Source: Embleya scabrispora DSM 41855
GTDB taxonomy: Bacteria > Actinomycetota > Actinomycetes > Streptomycetales > Streptomycetaceae
Assembly: GCF_000372745.1 (NCBI RefSeq)
Contig: NZ_KB889585.1
Location: 159,389 to 223,388, forward strand
Length of the DNA stretch: 64,000 nt
Direction: 5' to 3'
The notes beneath the pieces are model-generated. The model was not told the origin of the DNA. It saw only the letters and a program-made list of their open reading frames with translations, and did not search any database. The translations under genes and the position numbers were made by a program. Shown one piece after another: positions 8,595 through 17,071 of this stretch (positions are counted from its first letter, which is position 1; each line of letters opens with the position of its first letter).

Positions 8595-9757
8595 GCGACC
8601 ACTCCTGAAGCACGAAGCTCGGCGATGCGGTGCGGGCCCAGCCCGGCCGCGGCGAGCAGCTCGTCGGTGTCGGTGATCCCGGACTCCCGGACCGGGTACG
8701 GGTCCGTGGGCGCCTGCTGGCCGGCCAGCACCGGGCCCACCTGGCGGAACTCGCCCTGGGCCGGGTGCTCGGCGGTGGCGAACGCGCCGCGGGCCAGGTA
8801 CTGCGGGTCGGCCAGCAGTTCCGGTACGGACAGCACCGCCGACACGCAGGTGTCGGCGGGGGCCAGCTCGGCCACCCAGTCGTCCCGGTCGCGCGTGGCG
8901 AAGGCCGCCGCCAGATCGGCCCGGATCGCGTCCTGCGCGTCGTCGTCGAGCTGACGCGGGGCCCACTTGTCCAGCCCGGTCAACCGGCACAGGTTCGCCC
9001 AGAAGCGGCCCTCGATCGCGGCCACCGCCAGCCACTTGCCGTCCCGCGCGCGGTAGGTGTCGTAGCACGCGTAGCGGCCGGTCAGGATGCCGTGCCGGGG
9101 CTCCGGTTCGACGCCGGTGGCCAGGTACTCGTCCACGCCCAGCGCCATCAGCGCGAGCATGCCGTCGGCCACCGAGACGTCGAGGCGGGCGCCCTCGCCG
9201 GTGCGCTGCCGGCGGAACAACGCGCCCATGATCGCGATCACCGCGTGCATCCCGCCGCCCGCGCTGTCCGCCACGGTCGCGCCCGGGATCGGCGGACCGC
9301 CGTTCGGACCGGGGCCGGACATGTGCAGGAAGCCGCCCACGCCCAGGTAGTTCAGGTCGTGTCCGGCCTGCTGGGCGTGCGGGCCGTCCTGGCCGAAGCC
9401 GGACGTCGAGCAGTAGACGATCGACGGATTGCGCGCCGCGACCGCCTCCGGGCCGATGCCCAGCCGGTCCACCACACCCGGGCGGAAGCTCTCGATCACC
9501 ACGTCGGCACCCTCGACCAGGGTCAGGAACGCCTCGCGGCCCTCGGGCGCCTTCATGTCGACCAGTACGCGCTTCATCCGCCGATGCGCGCTGTACGAGT
9601 AGTAGGGCGGCGCGATCTGCACGCCGCTCTTGGCCGGGACCGGGCCGACCTTGATCACCTCGGCCCCGTAGTCCGCCAACCAGCGCGAGGCGCGGGCGGC
9701 GGGGCCCACGCTCGCGAGGTCCAACACCGTGACGCCTTCCAGGAACTCTCCGGACAT
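8591..9757 (-). CDS. Alpha-methylacyl-CoA racemase-like protein (CaiB/BaiF family)
   Basis: 388 residues, family III CoA-transferase fold. The motif GHDLNYLGVGG at residues 132-142, ADSAGGG at 163-169 and AIEGRF at 247-252 line up with the racemase catalytic residues His126, Asp156 and Glu241 of bacterial MCR. The equivalents here are His133, Asp164 and Glu249, with near-identical spacing. This favours a 2-methylacyl-CoA racemase over a CoA-transferase. In cholesterol side-chain degradation such an enzyme converts the 25R acyl-CoA to the 25S form that the dehydrogenases accept. Its place between two dehydrogenases and two MaoC subunits fits that role. A CoA-transferase function cannot be excluded. 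Confidence 0.8.
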   Translation of the reverse strand: MSGEFLEGVTVLDLASVGPAARASRWLADYGAEVIKVGPVPAKSGVQIAPPYYSYSAHRRMKRVLVDMKAPEGREAFLTLVEGADVVIESFRPGVVDRLGIGPEAVAARNPSIVYCSTSGFGQDGPHAQQAGHDLNYLGVGGFLHMSGPGPNGGPPIPGATVADSAGGGMHAVIAIMGALFRRQRTGEGARLDVSVADGMLALMALGVDEYLATGVEPEPRHGILTGRYACYDTYRARDGKWLAVAAIEGRFWANLCRLTGLDKWAPRQLDDDAQDAIRADLAAAFATRDRDDWVAELAPADTCVSAVLSVPELLADPQYLARGAFATAEHPAQGEFRQVGPVLAGQQAPTDPYPVRESGITDTDELLAAAGLGPHRIAELRASGVVA

Positions 9758-9770
9758 GACCGCGGCCCCG

Positions 9771-10952
9771 TCAGAAGTTCTTGGGAAGGCCGAGACCGCG
9801 GCGGGCGATGATGTTCTTCTGCACCTCGGAGGTGCCGCCGCCGATGGTGTCGAGCACGGTGTAGCGGTAGGTCGAGTCGGCGCGACCGGTCATCGGCGCG
9901 TCCTCGGTGCCCACCCGCAGCTGGGTGCCCGGCGAGGCGATGTCCATCGACGCGTTCGCGAGCCGCTTGGACAGCTCGGTGGCGTACAGCTTGTAGCCGG
10001 ACGCCTCGACCGTGGGCGGTTTTCCGCCACCGGCCGCGGCGGCCACCACGCGCAGTCCGAGCAGACGGGCGACGGCGGCCTCGGTGACCAGCGTGGCCAA
10101 CTGCTTGCGCACGATCGGGTCCTCGCGCAGCGGCTCGTCGTCGCGGGTGGCCTCCTTGACGTACTCGGTGAGCACGTTCAGCCGCTGTTGGATCGGGGCG
10201 AACGAGAACATCGTGAAGCGTTCCAGGTCCAGTGCCTGGGAGATGTACTGGAAGCCCTTGTTCAGCTCGCCGACCACGTATTCGTCGGAGACCCAGACGT
10301 CGTCGAAGAAGACGTCGTTGGTGCGCTCGTCGCCCATCGTCCAGATGCCCCGGACGGTGATGCCCGGGTGGTCCATCGGCACCAGGAACAGCGTGATGCC
10401 GTGGTGCTTGGGCGCGTCGGGGTCGGTGCGCGCGCCGACCCAGTACCACTCGGCGAAGTGCGCGGAGGTGGTCCAGGTCTTCTGGCCGTTGAGCCGCCAG
10501 CCCTCGCCGTCGCGGACCGCGCGCAGCTTCATCGAGGCGGCGTCGGAGCCGGCTTCCGGCTCGCTGTAGCCGACCGCGAACTCGACCTCGTTGTTGAGGA
10601 TCTTGGGCAGGAACTCGGCCTTGAGCTTGTCGCTGCCGTGCGCGAGCAGGGTCTTGCCGATGATGCCGACGCCCTTGCCGATCTGCGGTCCACCGCGTCC
10701 GGCCAGGGCCTCGTTGAGGAGGTATTCGTAGACCCCGTCACCGTCCTGGCCACCCCATTCCTCGGGCCAGGTGATGCCGAGCCAGCCTTGGTCGGCCATC
10801 TTGCGCATGTATGCGCGGCGGGCGGGGGTGTCGACGACCTGGGCCATGTTCTCCCGGGTGACATCGAACACTTCAGGGTCGGGATTGGCGTCGAGAAACC
10901 GCTCGACCGTCTCGCTGAACGCGGTCTGGTCGGGGGAGAAGTCGAAGTCCAC
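9771..10952 (-). CDS. Acyl-CoA dehydrogenase family protein
   Basis: 393 residues, full-length acyl-CoA dehydrogenase. The start is GTG at 10952 with GAAAGG six bases upstream, giving the usual VDFDFSPDQTAFSETVERFL N-terminus. The FAD/substrate region VGYSEPEAGSDAASMKLRAV is canonical, and the C-terminus has TIGGGTSEVQKNIIARRGLG. First gene of the leftward operon (dehydrogenase, racemase-like, two MaoC, dehydrogenase), preceded by a hairpin and by a copy of the 15-bp palindrome shared with the steroid genes. With the shorter dehydrogenase at the operon end it may form a mixed alpha/beta enzyme for side-chain oxidation. Confidence 0.87.
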   Translation of the reverse strand: MDFDFSPDQTAFSETVERFLDANPDPEVFDVTRENMAQVVDTPARRAYMRKMADQGWLGITWPEEWGGQDGDGVYEYLLNEALAGRGGPQIGKGVGIIGKTLLAHGSDKLKAEFLPKILNNEVEFAVGYSEPEAGSDAASMKLRAVRDGEGWRLNGQKTWTTSAHFAEWYWVGARTDPDAPKHHGITLFLVPMDHPGITVRGIWTMGDERTNDVFFDDVWVSDEYVVGELNKGFQYISQALDLERFTMFSFAPIQQRLNVLTEYVKEATRDDEPLREDPIVRKQLATLVTEAAVARLLGLRVVAAAAGGGKPPTVEASGYKLYATELSKRLANASMDIASPGTQLRVGTEDAPMTGRADSTYRYTVLDTIGGGTSEVQKNIIARRGLGLPKNF

Positions 10953-10984
10953 GGGTCGCCTTTCGGGGCGCGCCCATGCCGGCA

Positions 10985-11012
10985 GCCTCACCTGTGTACG
11001 TGCAGGTGAGGC
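10985..11012. promoter_or_regulatory. 10-bp perfect inverted repeat in the leader of the racemase operon
   Basis: GCCTCACCTG and its exact complement flank an 8-base loop, between the first gene start and the 15-bp operator. It could form a leader hairpin or be a separate protein site. No function is established. Confidence 0.5.
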
Positions 11013-11026
11013 AGCCGGCACAGAAC

Positions 11027-11041
11027 CTGACGGATAGTCAG
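11027..11041. promoter_or_regulatory. Candidate TetR operator, copy 1
   Basis: CTGACGGATAGTCAG, perfect arms around a 5-base centre. It lies 75 bases upstream of the leftward dehydrogenase/racemase operon. One of eight copies of this palindrome in the window. Confidence 0.7.
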
Positions 11042-11228
11042 ATCAAAGTAACACCGGCCCGGGTTCATTTCGAGTGGCGGTCGGCAATAGATGTGTGGGC
11101 CCCGTCTCGCTCCCGCGTGCGCGCCCGGCGCGCCCGGAGCCGCGGCCGGGCGCGGCCGACGGACCGGTTCTGGACAAGTCCGGAAAAGTTACGGCGCGTC
11201 CGCGATCGACCACCTATCGTGGGTGGAC

Positions 11229-11489
11229 ATGAGCGGAAATGCTTGCCCGCAATGTGGTCGGGAACATCCGTGGTGCGACGCCGAGTGGTCGGCGTACGAT
11301 CCCGACGCGGACCGCCCGGGGCCGGTCGACGGCGACGCCGAGGGGCCGCCGTATCGGGTCGGCGAACTGCTGCCCGACATCCTCGATTTCCTCGCCCGCG
11401 GCAGCCGCGGGCCGGATTGGGCCGGGGCGCGCGAGAGCCCGGGTCGGTCCCTGCGGGGACTGATACCCGGGCCCAGGCGCCGTTATTGA
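11229..11489 (+). CDS. Small hypothetical protein with Cys-rich N-terminus
   Basis: 86 residues, not recognised. The first residues MSGNACPQCGREHPWCDAEW carry a CxxC and a third Cys near a His, as in a small zinc-knuckle. The middle is acidic (YDPDADRPGPVDGDAEGPPY), followed by a helix ELLPDILDFLARG. The ribosome site is weak. It sits between two leftward operons and runs the opposite way. The composition is plausible for a real small actinomycete protein but the gene is not certain. Confidence 0.5.
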   Translation: MSGNACPQCGREHPWCDAEWSAYDPDADRPGPVDGDAEGPPYRVGELLPDILDFLARGSRGPDWAGARESPGRSLRGLIPGPRRRY

Positions 11490-11610
11490 CGACGTGTCAG
11501 GGGACCGCGCGCGGTGCGATGGGCCGCCGTGCGAGGTGACGTGACGTCAGGATGCGCTGTGGCTTGCGGTATTGGGCGTATGAAGAGCTGTCGGGCGCGT
11601 GGCGTGACGG

Positions 11611-11633
11611 CCGTCGGGCGTACGGCCCGACGG
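11611..11633 (-). terminator. Hairpin after the ipdF-like gene
   Basis: CCGTCGGGC pairs with GCCCGACGG around a 5-base loop, about 40 bases past the stop of the leftward SDR gene. A repeated GCGCGTGGCGTGACGG block flanks it on both sides. Confidence 0.55.
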
Positions 11634-11673
11634 TCCGTCGAGCGCGTGGCGTGACGGCGACCGCCCTGTGCCG

Positions 11674-12459
11674 TCAGGCGCGCTGGGAGCTGACCGAGAC
11701 GACCTCGCCGGTCATGTACGAGGAGTAGTCCGAGGCCAGGAAGACCATCACGTTCGCGACCTCCCACGGTTCGGCGGCACGGCCGAACGCCTCGCGCGAG
11801 GAGAGCTCTTCGAGCAACTCCTCCGAGGACGCCCTGGCCAGGAACGCGTGCATCGCGATGCTCGGCGCGACCGCGTTGACCCGGACACCGAACTCGGCCG
11901 CCTCGACGGCCGAGCAACGGGTCAGCGCCATCACGCCGGCCTTGGCCGCGGCGTAGTGCGCCTGGCCCTTCTGCGCCCGCCAGCCCAGCACCGAGGCGTT
12001 GTTGACGATCACGCCCTTGCCGCGCGGCTGCATGTGCCGCAGCGCCGCCCGGGTGCAGCGGAAGGTGCCGTTCAGGGTCACGTTCATGACCAGGTCCCAC
12101 TGCGCGTCGGTCATGTCGACGAGGTTGGCCTCGCCGCCGAGCCCGGCGTTGTTGATCAGCACGTCGATGCCGCCGAGTTCGCGCGCGGCCGTGTCGATCA
12201 GGTTCTGCACGTCCTCCTCGACCGTGACGTCGCACGGGACGGCGAGCGGCCGCGATCCGATCAGCTTGGCGAGTTCGTCGGCGGCCTCGCCGAGTCGGCG
12301 CTCGTGCTTGTCGCTGATCGCGATCACGGCACCCTCCTCGGCGGCGCGCTTGGCCGCCGCGAAGCCGATCCCGGTGCCCGCCGCGGCGGTGATCAGCACG
12401 GTCTTGCCGGCCAGCAGGCCGTGTCCCTCGACGTATGCGGGGGCGGGGGTGGGGCTCAC
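11674..12459 (-). CDS. ipdF: SDR oxidoreductase, IpdF-like
   Basis: 261 residues. The Rossmann glycine loop is the unusual TAAAGTGIG (residues 24-32). NNAG, then ASVLGWRAQKGQAHYAAAKA with the catalytic Tyr and Lys, and the C-terminal YSSYMTGEVVSVSSQ complete a classical SDR. The N-terminal leader (PAYVEGHGLLAGKTVLITAA) and the tail match what I remember of the Rv3559c/IpdF group, which oxidises the 5-hydroxyl of ring-D-opened HIP intermediates. The gene is coupled (GTGA) to a FadE30-like dehydrogenase, which is also the mycobacterial neighbour of ipdF. The assignment rests on remembered family features and synteny; no alignment was run. Confidence 0.72.
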   Translation of the reverse strand: MSPTPAPAYVEGHGLLAGKTVLITAAAGTGIGFAAAKRAAEEGAVIAISDKHERRLGEAADELAKLIGSRPLAVPCDVTVEEDVQNLIDTAARELGGIDVLINNAGLGGEANLVDMTDAQWDLVMNVTLNGTFRCTRAALRHMQPRGKGVIVNNASVLGWRAQKGQAHYAAAKAGVMALTRCSAVEAAEFGVRVNAVAPSIAMHAFLARASSEELLEELSSREAFGRAAEPWEVANVMVFLASDYSSYMTGEVVSVSSQRA

Positions 12460-13640
12460 TTGGCGTCTCCTCGCGGTTCACGGGGCATGCCGAGGACGCG
12501 CTCGGCGATGATGTTGCGCTGCACCTCGTTCGACCCGCCGTAGATGGTGTCGGACTTGGTGAACAGGAACAGGCGCTGCGCGGCGGACAGTTCGTACGGG
12601 GCCTCGGCGGCCAGGGTGGCCTCGACGCCGGCCACGTCCATCGCGAGTGTGCCCAGGCGCTGATGCCAACCGGCCCACACCAGCTTGGCCACCGACGCGG
12701 CGCCGGGATCGGGCGAGCCGAGCGTGCGCAGCGCGTTGCAGCGCAGCACCTTCAGGTCGATCCAGCTCTGCAGCAGTCGATCGCGCAGTGCCGGGTCCTC
12801 GATCGCGCCGTTGGCCTTCGCCTCGGCGACGACCCGGTCCAGCTCGATCTCGAAGCCGATCTGCTGGGCCAGCGTGGACACCCCGCGCTCGAACGCGAGC
12901 AGGCCCATCGCCACGCCCCAGCCCGCGCCGACCTCGCCGACCACGTGTTCGGCGCCGGCCCGGGCGTTGTCGAAGAACACCTCGTTGAACTCGCTGGTGC
13001 CGGTGAGCTGGACGATCGGGCGGACCTCGATGCCGGGCTGGTCCATCGGCGCGAGCAGGAAGGTGATGCCCTTGTGCCGCTGCGACGCGGGATCGGTGCG
13101 GGCCAGCACGAAGCACCAGTTCGCCTCGTGCGCGAGCGAGGTCCACACCTTCTGGCCGGTGATCAGCCAGTCGCCGGTCTCGGGGTCGACGGTCGCGGTG
13201 GTGCGCAGGTTGGCCAGGTCGGAGCCGGCGCCCGGCTCGGAGTAGCCCTGGCACCACAGTTCCTCGCCGCGCGCGATGGCGGGCAGGAAGCGGGCCTTCT
13301 GCTCGTCGGTGCCGAACGCGAGCACGGTCGGGCCGAGCAGGTTCTCGCCCATGTGGTTGACCCGGCCGGGCGCCTGGGCGCGGGCGTACTCCTCGCCGAA
13401 GATCACCTGCTGCATCAGGGACGCCTCGCGGCCCCCGTACTCCCTGGGCCAGTCCAGGCCGATCCAGCCGCCCTCGCCCAGGCGCAGTTCCCAGGCCCGA
13501 CGGATCTCGAAGTGCTCGTGCTCGCTGCCGGGACCACCGGTACCGACGGCCGCGGCGAACTCACCGGAGAGGTTCTCCCGGAGCCACTCGCGGACCTCGG
13601 CCCGGAACTCCTCGTCCTCGGCGCTGTACCGGAAATCCAC
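12456..13640 (-). CDS. fadE30: Acyl-CoA dehydrogenase, FadE30-like
   Basis: 394 residues from GTG at 13640 (VDFRYSAEDEEFRAEVREWL). Full acyl-CoA dehydrogenase: GWIGLDWPREYGG in the N-domain, CQGYSEPGAGSDLANLRTTA in the middle domain, and SDTIYGGSNEVQRNIIAERV at the C-terminus. In the HIP pathway FadE30 oxidises the propanoate side chain of the CoA-activated ring C/D intermediate. The identity is inferred from sequence character and from its coupling to the IpdF-like gene. The upstream SDR (95 bases away) and lack of a separate operator suggest it is transcribed from the palindrome-bearing promoter near 14890. Confidence 0.72.
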   Translation of the reverse strand: MDFRYSAEDEEFRAEVREWLRENLSGEFAAAVGTGGPGSEHEHFEIRRAWELRLGEGGWIGLDWPREYGGREASLMQQVIFGEEYARAQAPGRVNHMGENLLGPTVLAFGTDEQKARFLPAIARGEELWCQGYSEPGAGSDLANLRTTATVDPETGDWLITGQKVWTSLAHEANWCFVLARTDPASQRHKGITFLLAPMDQPGIEVRPIVQLTGTSEFNEVFFDNARAGAEHVVGEVGAGWGVAMGLLAFERGVSTLAQQIGFEIELDRVVAEAKANGAIEDPALRDRLLQSWIDLKVLRCNALRTLGSPDPGAASVAKLVWAGWHQRLGTLAMDVAGVEATLAAEAPYELSAAQRLFLFTKSDTIYGGSNEVQRNIIAERVLGMPREPRGDAK

Positions 13641-13735
13641 AGCGTGTCCAATCTCGTCTTCCGAGGGTCGGCGGCCACGCGCGCGACGTCCGGGGACACC
13701 GGACCCCGCGCGCGTGGTGCGTGCCGAGGGCTGGG

Positions 13736-14662
13736 TCAGTTGCCGGCGGCGGCTGCGGCCTCGGCGGCCTTCTTCTTGGCCGCGGCGGCCGCGTACTCCT
13801 TGAGCTGCGCGAGCACCGGCATCGGGTCCTGGCCGATCTGGGTGGGCAGCTTCTCGGCGATCTCCTCGGCCGTCCAGCGGTCGGCCGCGTACATCGTCTT
13901 GATCTCGTGCGGCTGGTCCCACAGCGCGATCTTGGGGCCCGCGGTCGTGTACACCTGACCGGTGATGTTCTTGGCGTGGTCGGAGAGCAGGAAGACCACC
14001 AGCTCGGCGACGTCCTCGGGGTCGCCGATCTCCTTGAGCGTCTGCGGGACGCCCTCGGACATCCGGGTCCGGGCCACCGGCGCGACGCAGTTGGCGTTGA
14101 CGCCGTACTTGTTCAGGCCCAGCGCGGCGGAGCGGACGAAGGAGACGATGCCGCCCTTGGCCGCGGCGTAGTTCGCCTGGGCGACCGAGCCGAGTGCGTA
14201 CACGCCGGAGGTGAAGCCGACGATCGAGCCGAAGCCCTGGGTCTTCATCACCTTGGACGCGGCCTGCACGACGGTGAAGGTGCCCTTGAGGTGGGTCGCG
14301 ATGACGCTGTCCCACTCGTCCTCGGTCATGTTGAACAGCATGCGCTCGCGCAGGTTGCCCGCGACCGTGACGACGCCGTCGATCCGGCCCCACTTCTCGA
14401 CGCCTGCCCGCACGATCCGGGCGCCGCCCTCCATCGTGGCCACGGAGTCGGCGACCGCGACGGCCTCGCCGCCGAGCGCCTCGATCTCCTTCACCACGGC
14501 GTCGGCGACCTCGCTGGTCGGCTCGCTGCCGTCCATCGCGACGCCGTAGTCGTTGACGACCACCTTGGCGCCGTGTGCGGCGGCGGCGAGGGCGACGGCG
14601 CGGCCGATGCCCCGGCCGGCGCCGGTGACCGCGATTACCTTGCCCGTGAGGAAGTCACCCAT
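13736..14662 (-). CDS. SDR-family oxidoreductase with Ala/Lys-rich tail
   Basis: 308 residues. TGAGRGIG at residues 13-20, a long loop NDYGVAMDGSEPTSEVADAV after strand 2, and Ser152, Tyr165 and Lys169 in the catalytic positions make it an active classical SDR. The long loop and length resemble the 17-beta-dehydrogenase-4-like SDRs (Rv3548c type) found in mycobacterial steroid clusters. The last 30 residues are almost only Ala, Lys and Glu. It heads the leftward operon with the FadE30-like and IpdF-like genes, and diverges from a cyclase-family gene across a palindrome. The exact step is unknown; reduction or oxidation of a hydroxyacyl-CoA is likely. Confidence 0.82.
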   Translation of the reverse strand: MGDFLTGKVIAVTGAGRGIGRAVALAAAAHGAKVVVNDYGVAMDGSEPTSEVADAVVKEIEALGGEAVAVADSVATMEGGARIVRAGVEKWGRIDGVVTVAGNLRERMLFNMTEDEWDSVIATHLKGTFTVVQAASKVMKTQGFGSIVGFTSGVYALGSVAQANYAAAKGGIVSFVRSAALGLNKYGVNANCVAPVARTRMSEGVPQTLKEIGDPEDVAELVVFLLSDHAKNITGQVYTTAGPKIALWDQPHEIKTMYAADRWTAEEIAEKLPTQIGQDPMPVLAQLKEYAAAAAKKKAAEAAAAAGN

Positions 14663-14882
14663 GTGTTGTCCGCTCCTTGTCGGTGGCCTCGTCGGTAGGC
14701 CCCGGAAATCGAGGGCCGAGGCCCAGGTCGGGTCGGTCGTGGCGTGCTCCGCGGTCGGTGCGGCCGGGGCCGCTTCGAACGCCTGGTTCGGCCGCCCGCG
14801 CGGGACCCGCGCAGGCGTGCGCAGCCTCGCAGCCTTGCGGACGCAAGGTGCGCGGCCTGTGAGAACGCCCTCTCGACATTAT

Positions 14883-14897
14883 CTGACGATCCGTTAG
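14883..14897. promoter_or_regulatory. Candidate TetR operator, copy 2
   Basis: CTGACGATCCGTTAG, one mismatch in the right arm. Located between the divergent SDR and cyclase-family genes, so it could control both directions. Confidence 0.6.
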
Positions 14898-15042
14898 TTT
14901 TCCTGGGTAGAGTGCCGCAGCACACAGCACCATGCACAGTTCTTGACAGCACTTGACAGCGCGGTCGTCGGATTCCGAGAGTGCGCCTGTCGGTATTCGT
15001 GCCCATCGGCACGTGTCACCACCGCCTGGAGGAGGCTCCCCC

Positions 15043-15969
15043 ATGTCGCTGCCCCCCGAGTTCCATGAACTGGCCGCACGCGTGAACAACTGGGGCCGAT
15101 GGGGCCAGGACGACGAGATCGGGACGGTCAACCTGATCACGGCCGACGTGGTCAAGGCCGCGGCGGGCTGCGTACGCACCGGCAAGCGCTTCTCGCTGGC
15201 CGTGGAGCTGCGCGAGGACGGCATCCAGAACGGGATGATCCCGGGCCGGGACAACCCCAAGCGCACCACGTTCCTGGTCAACCACGAGGTCTTCGGCCCC
15301 GGCACGGTGGCCACCAGCGACGACTCGGTGGTGATGGGCATCCAGGCGGGCACGCACTGGGACGGGCTGACCCACGCGACGTACGACGACCGGCTGTACA
15401 ACGGCCACTCGGCCAAGGAGACGGTCACCGCCGAGGAGGGCGCGCGCCGGCTGGGCATCCACAACGTCAAGACCCTCGTCTCGCGCGGCGTGCTGCTGGA
15501 CGTGGCCCGATCCAAGGGTGTGGACATCCTGCCGCCGGAGTACGCGGTGACCCCCGCGGATCTGGAGGCGGCCGAGGAGTTCGGCAACGTGAAGGTGCGC
15601 GCGGGCGACATCGTGCTGGTGCGCACCGGGCAGATCCGGCAGTACTTCGCGGGCGAGAAGGACATGTACTTCTACGGCCCGGGCCTGTCGGTGCGCACGC
15701 CCGAGTGGTTCCACGCGCGCGACGTCGCGGCGGTGGCCAACGACACCGTGACGTTCGAGGTCTTCCCGCCGGAGATCGAGGACTGCTTCATGGCGGTGCA
15801 CGCGCTGCACCTGGTGGAGATGGGCATGCTCCAGGGGCAGAACTGGAACCTGGAGGAGCTGTCCGAGGACTGCGCCGCGGACGGCGTGTACGAGTTTTTC
15901 CTGGAGGCATCGCCGGAGCCCTTCGTGGGCGGCGTCGGCACACCGGTGAACCCGGTGGCGATCAAGTAG
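15043..15969 (+). CDS. Cyclase-family metal-dependent hydrolase
   Basis: 308 residues, PF04199-type (kynurenine formamidase-like) fold. The metal-binding signature is visible as GTHWDGLTH, and the N-terminus MSLPPEFHELAARVNNWGRW is typical of the larger bacterial members. A GGAGGAGG ribosome site precedes the ATG. Members hydrolyse amide or ester/lactone bonds. In this setting a ring or lactone hydrolysis of a catabolic intermediate is possible, but that is inference. The gene diverges from the SDR operon and shares its palindrome. Confidence 0.83.
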   Translation: MSLPPEFHELAARVNNWGRWGQDDEIGTVNLITADVVKAAAGCVRTGKRFSLAVELREDGIQNGMIPGRDNPKRTTFLVNHEVFGPGTVATSDDSVVMGIQAGTHWDGLTHATYDDRLYNGHSAKETVTAEEGARRLGIHNVKTLVSRGVLLDVARSKGVDILPPEYAVTPADLEAAEEFGNVKVRAGDIVLVRTGQIRQYFAGEKDMYFYGPGLSVRTPEWFHARDVAAVANDTVTFEVFPPEIEDCFMAVHALHLVEMGMLQGQNWNLEELSEDCAADGVYEFFLEASPEPFVGGVGTPVNPVAIK

Positions 15970-16497
15970 TCGCGAGTCGGGGCGGCGTGGGTCCGGGGGC
16001 ATCCGGCCCGGGTCGGGCGCGGGCCCTCGAACAGGGGCGGCGCCGATCCGGCCGGCGTCCGCCCGGATCGGCGCGGCCCTCCGACACGCGTAGACCGGAC
16101 GGCATGCGGGCCCCGGACAGGATCGCCCCGTCCCGGGGCCCGCGTGCGCTCCGGGCACCGCGACGAGGCCCGGAACGATGACGGTCCCACTTCGTCGAGG
16201 AAACCCGGGGCACTTCCCGGGCGCCTCGTCGTCCCCTCGCGAACGACCGCCACACTCAGGGTGATCAGTGTCGGACGAGGCGTCAACACCCTTCGGACAT
16301 CGATTTGGTCGCCCGGATCACGATTCGTCTGCACATGGGCCGCCGCGTCGCATCGGCCACGTGCGCCCCACCGGACTCGGGTATCTCGGGTATCGCGCCC
16401 CCACCCGTTGAGGTCGGCATCTCCGCAACCGTGGGGCTTCGGGGCCGGGTTATATAATTGAATATATGTGGATAACCTCTGCGAAGGGAGAATCCTC
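15970..16497. other. 528-bp gap, promoter region only
   Basis: No coding frame with convincing composition. The right end holds an AT-rich patch unlike its surroundings (TATATAATTGAATATATG, about 16450-16467), the likely promoter of the following XRE gene. No toxin gene is found upstream of that antitoxin-like gene. Confidence 0.5.
16450..16467 (+). promoter_or_regulatory. AT-rich promoter or operator of the XRE gene
   Basis: 18 bases with only two G residues in a genome of very high GC, about 30 bases before the ATG, with ATATA/TATAT half-sites. It fits a -10 region overlapped by an autoregulatory site. Confidence 0.45.
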
Positions 16498-16830
16498 ATG
16501 AGCCACACACGCTGGAAACTCACCCGGGACTGGAGGTTTGTGGCCGGCGACACCGAATCGCTCGAGGTCCAGGCCATGCGTGTGGAGGTCCGCATGGCTT
16601 CGGTTCTCGGCCAAGCGGTTTATGACCGGCGTACCGAACTGGGCATCTCGCAGAGCGAGCTCGGCAAGCGGGCGGATATGACGCAGCCGCAGATCTCCAA
16701 GCTCGAACTCGGCGGTACGGTGCCGACCCTCCCGCTGCTCGCCCGCCTGGCGAAGGCGCTCGACGCATCGTTGAACATCGCCCTGGACGGGGACACATCG
16801 AGCGTCGTCTTCACGCCGCACACCGCTTGA
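16498..16830 (+). CDS. XRE-family antitoxin-like protein
   Basis: 110 residues. The C-terminal two-thirds is a Cro/CI helix-turn-helix (YDRRTELGISQSELGKRADM, then TQPQISKLELGGTVPTLPLL), as in HigA-type antitoxins. GAAGGGAG gives a good ribosome site for the ATG. HigA genes normally follow a HigB/RelE toxin gene, and none is visible in the 500 bases upstream or directly downstream. It may be an orphan antitoxin or a simple repressor. Confidence 0.75.
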   Translation: MSHTRWKLTRDWRFVAGDTESLEVQAMRVEVRMASVLGQAVYDRRTELGISQSELGKRADMTQPQISKLELGGTVPTLPLLARLAKALDASLNIALDGDTSSVVFTPHTA

Positions 16831-17071
16831 GGCGGATGAACCGACTCGGGCGGGTCGGTGGCGGGGAGGAGGGTTCGGCATTCCGGTCGCGGTGAGGCCG
16901 TGGATCCCGGGCGTCGTGGGCATTCCGAGCATCGAGGCAATGGCCGCGCTTCGCCCGCTGCCCTCGGCGCCGCGGGCGGCCGAAGGTTTGCCGGGCACGA
17001 TCGTCGTGAAGCTCCGAAACGGCCCGAGCCGGCAGGCTGTTCCTTCGGCGTGTGGGGTGACGGGGGACTGA

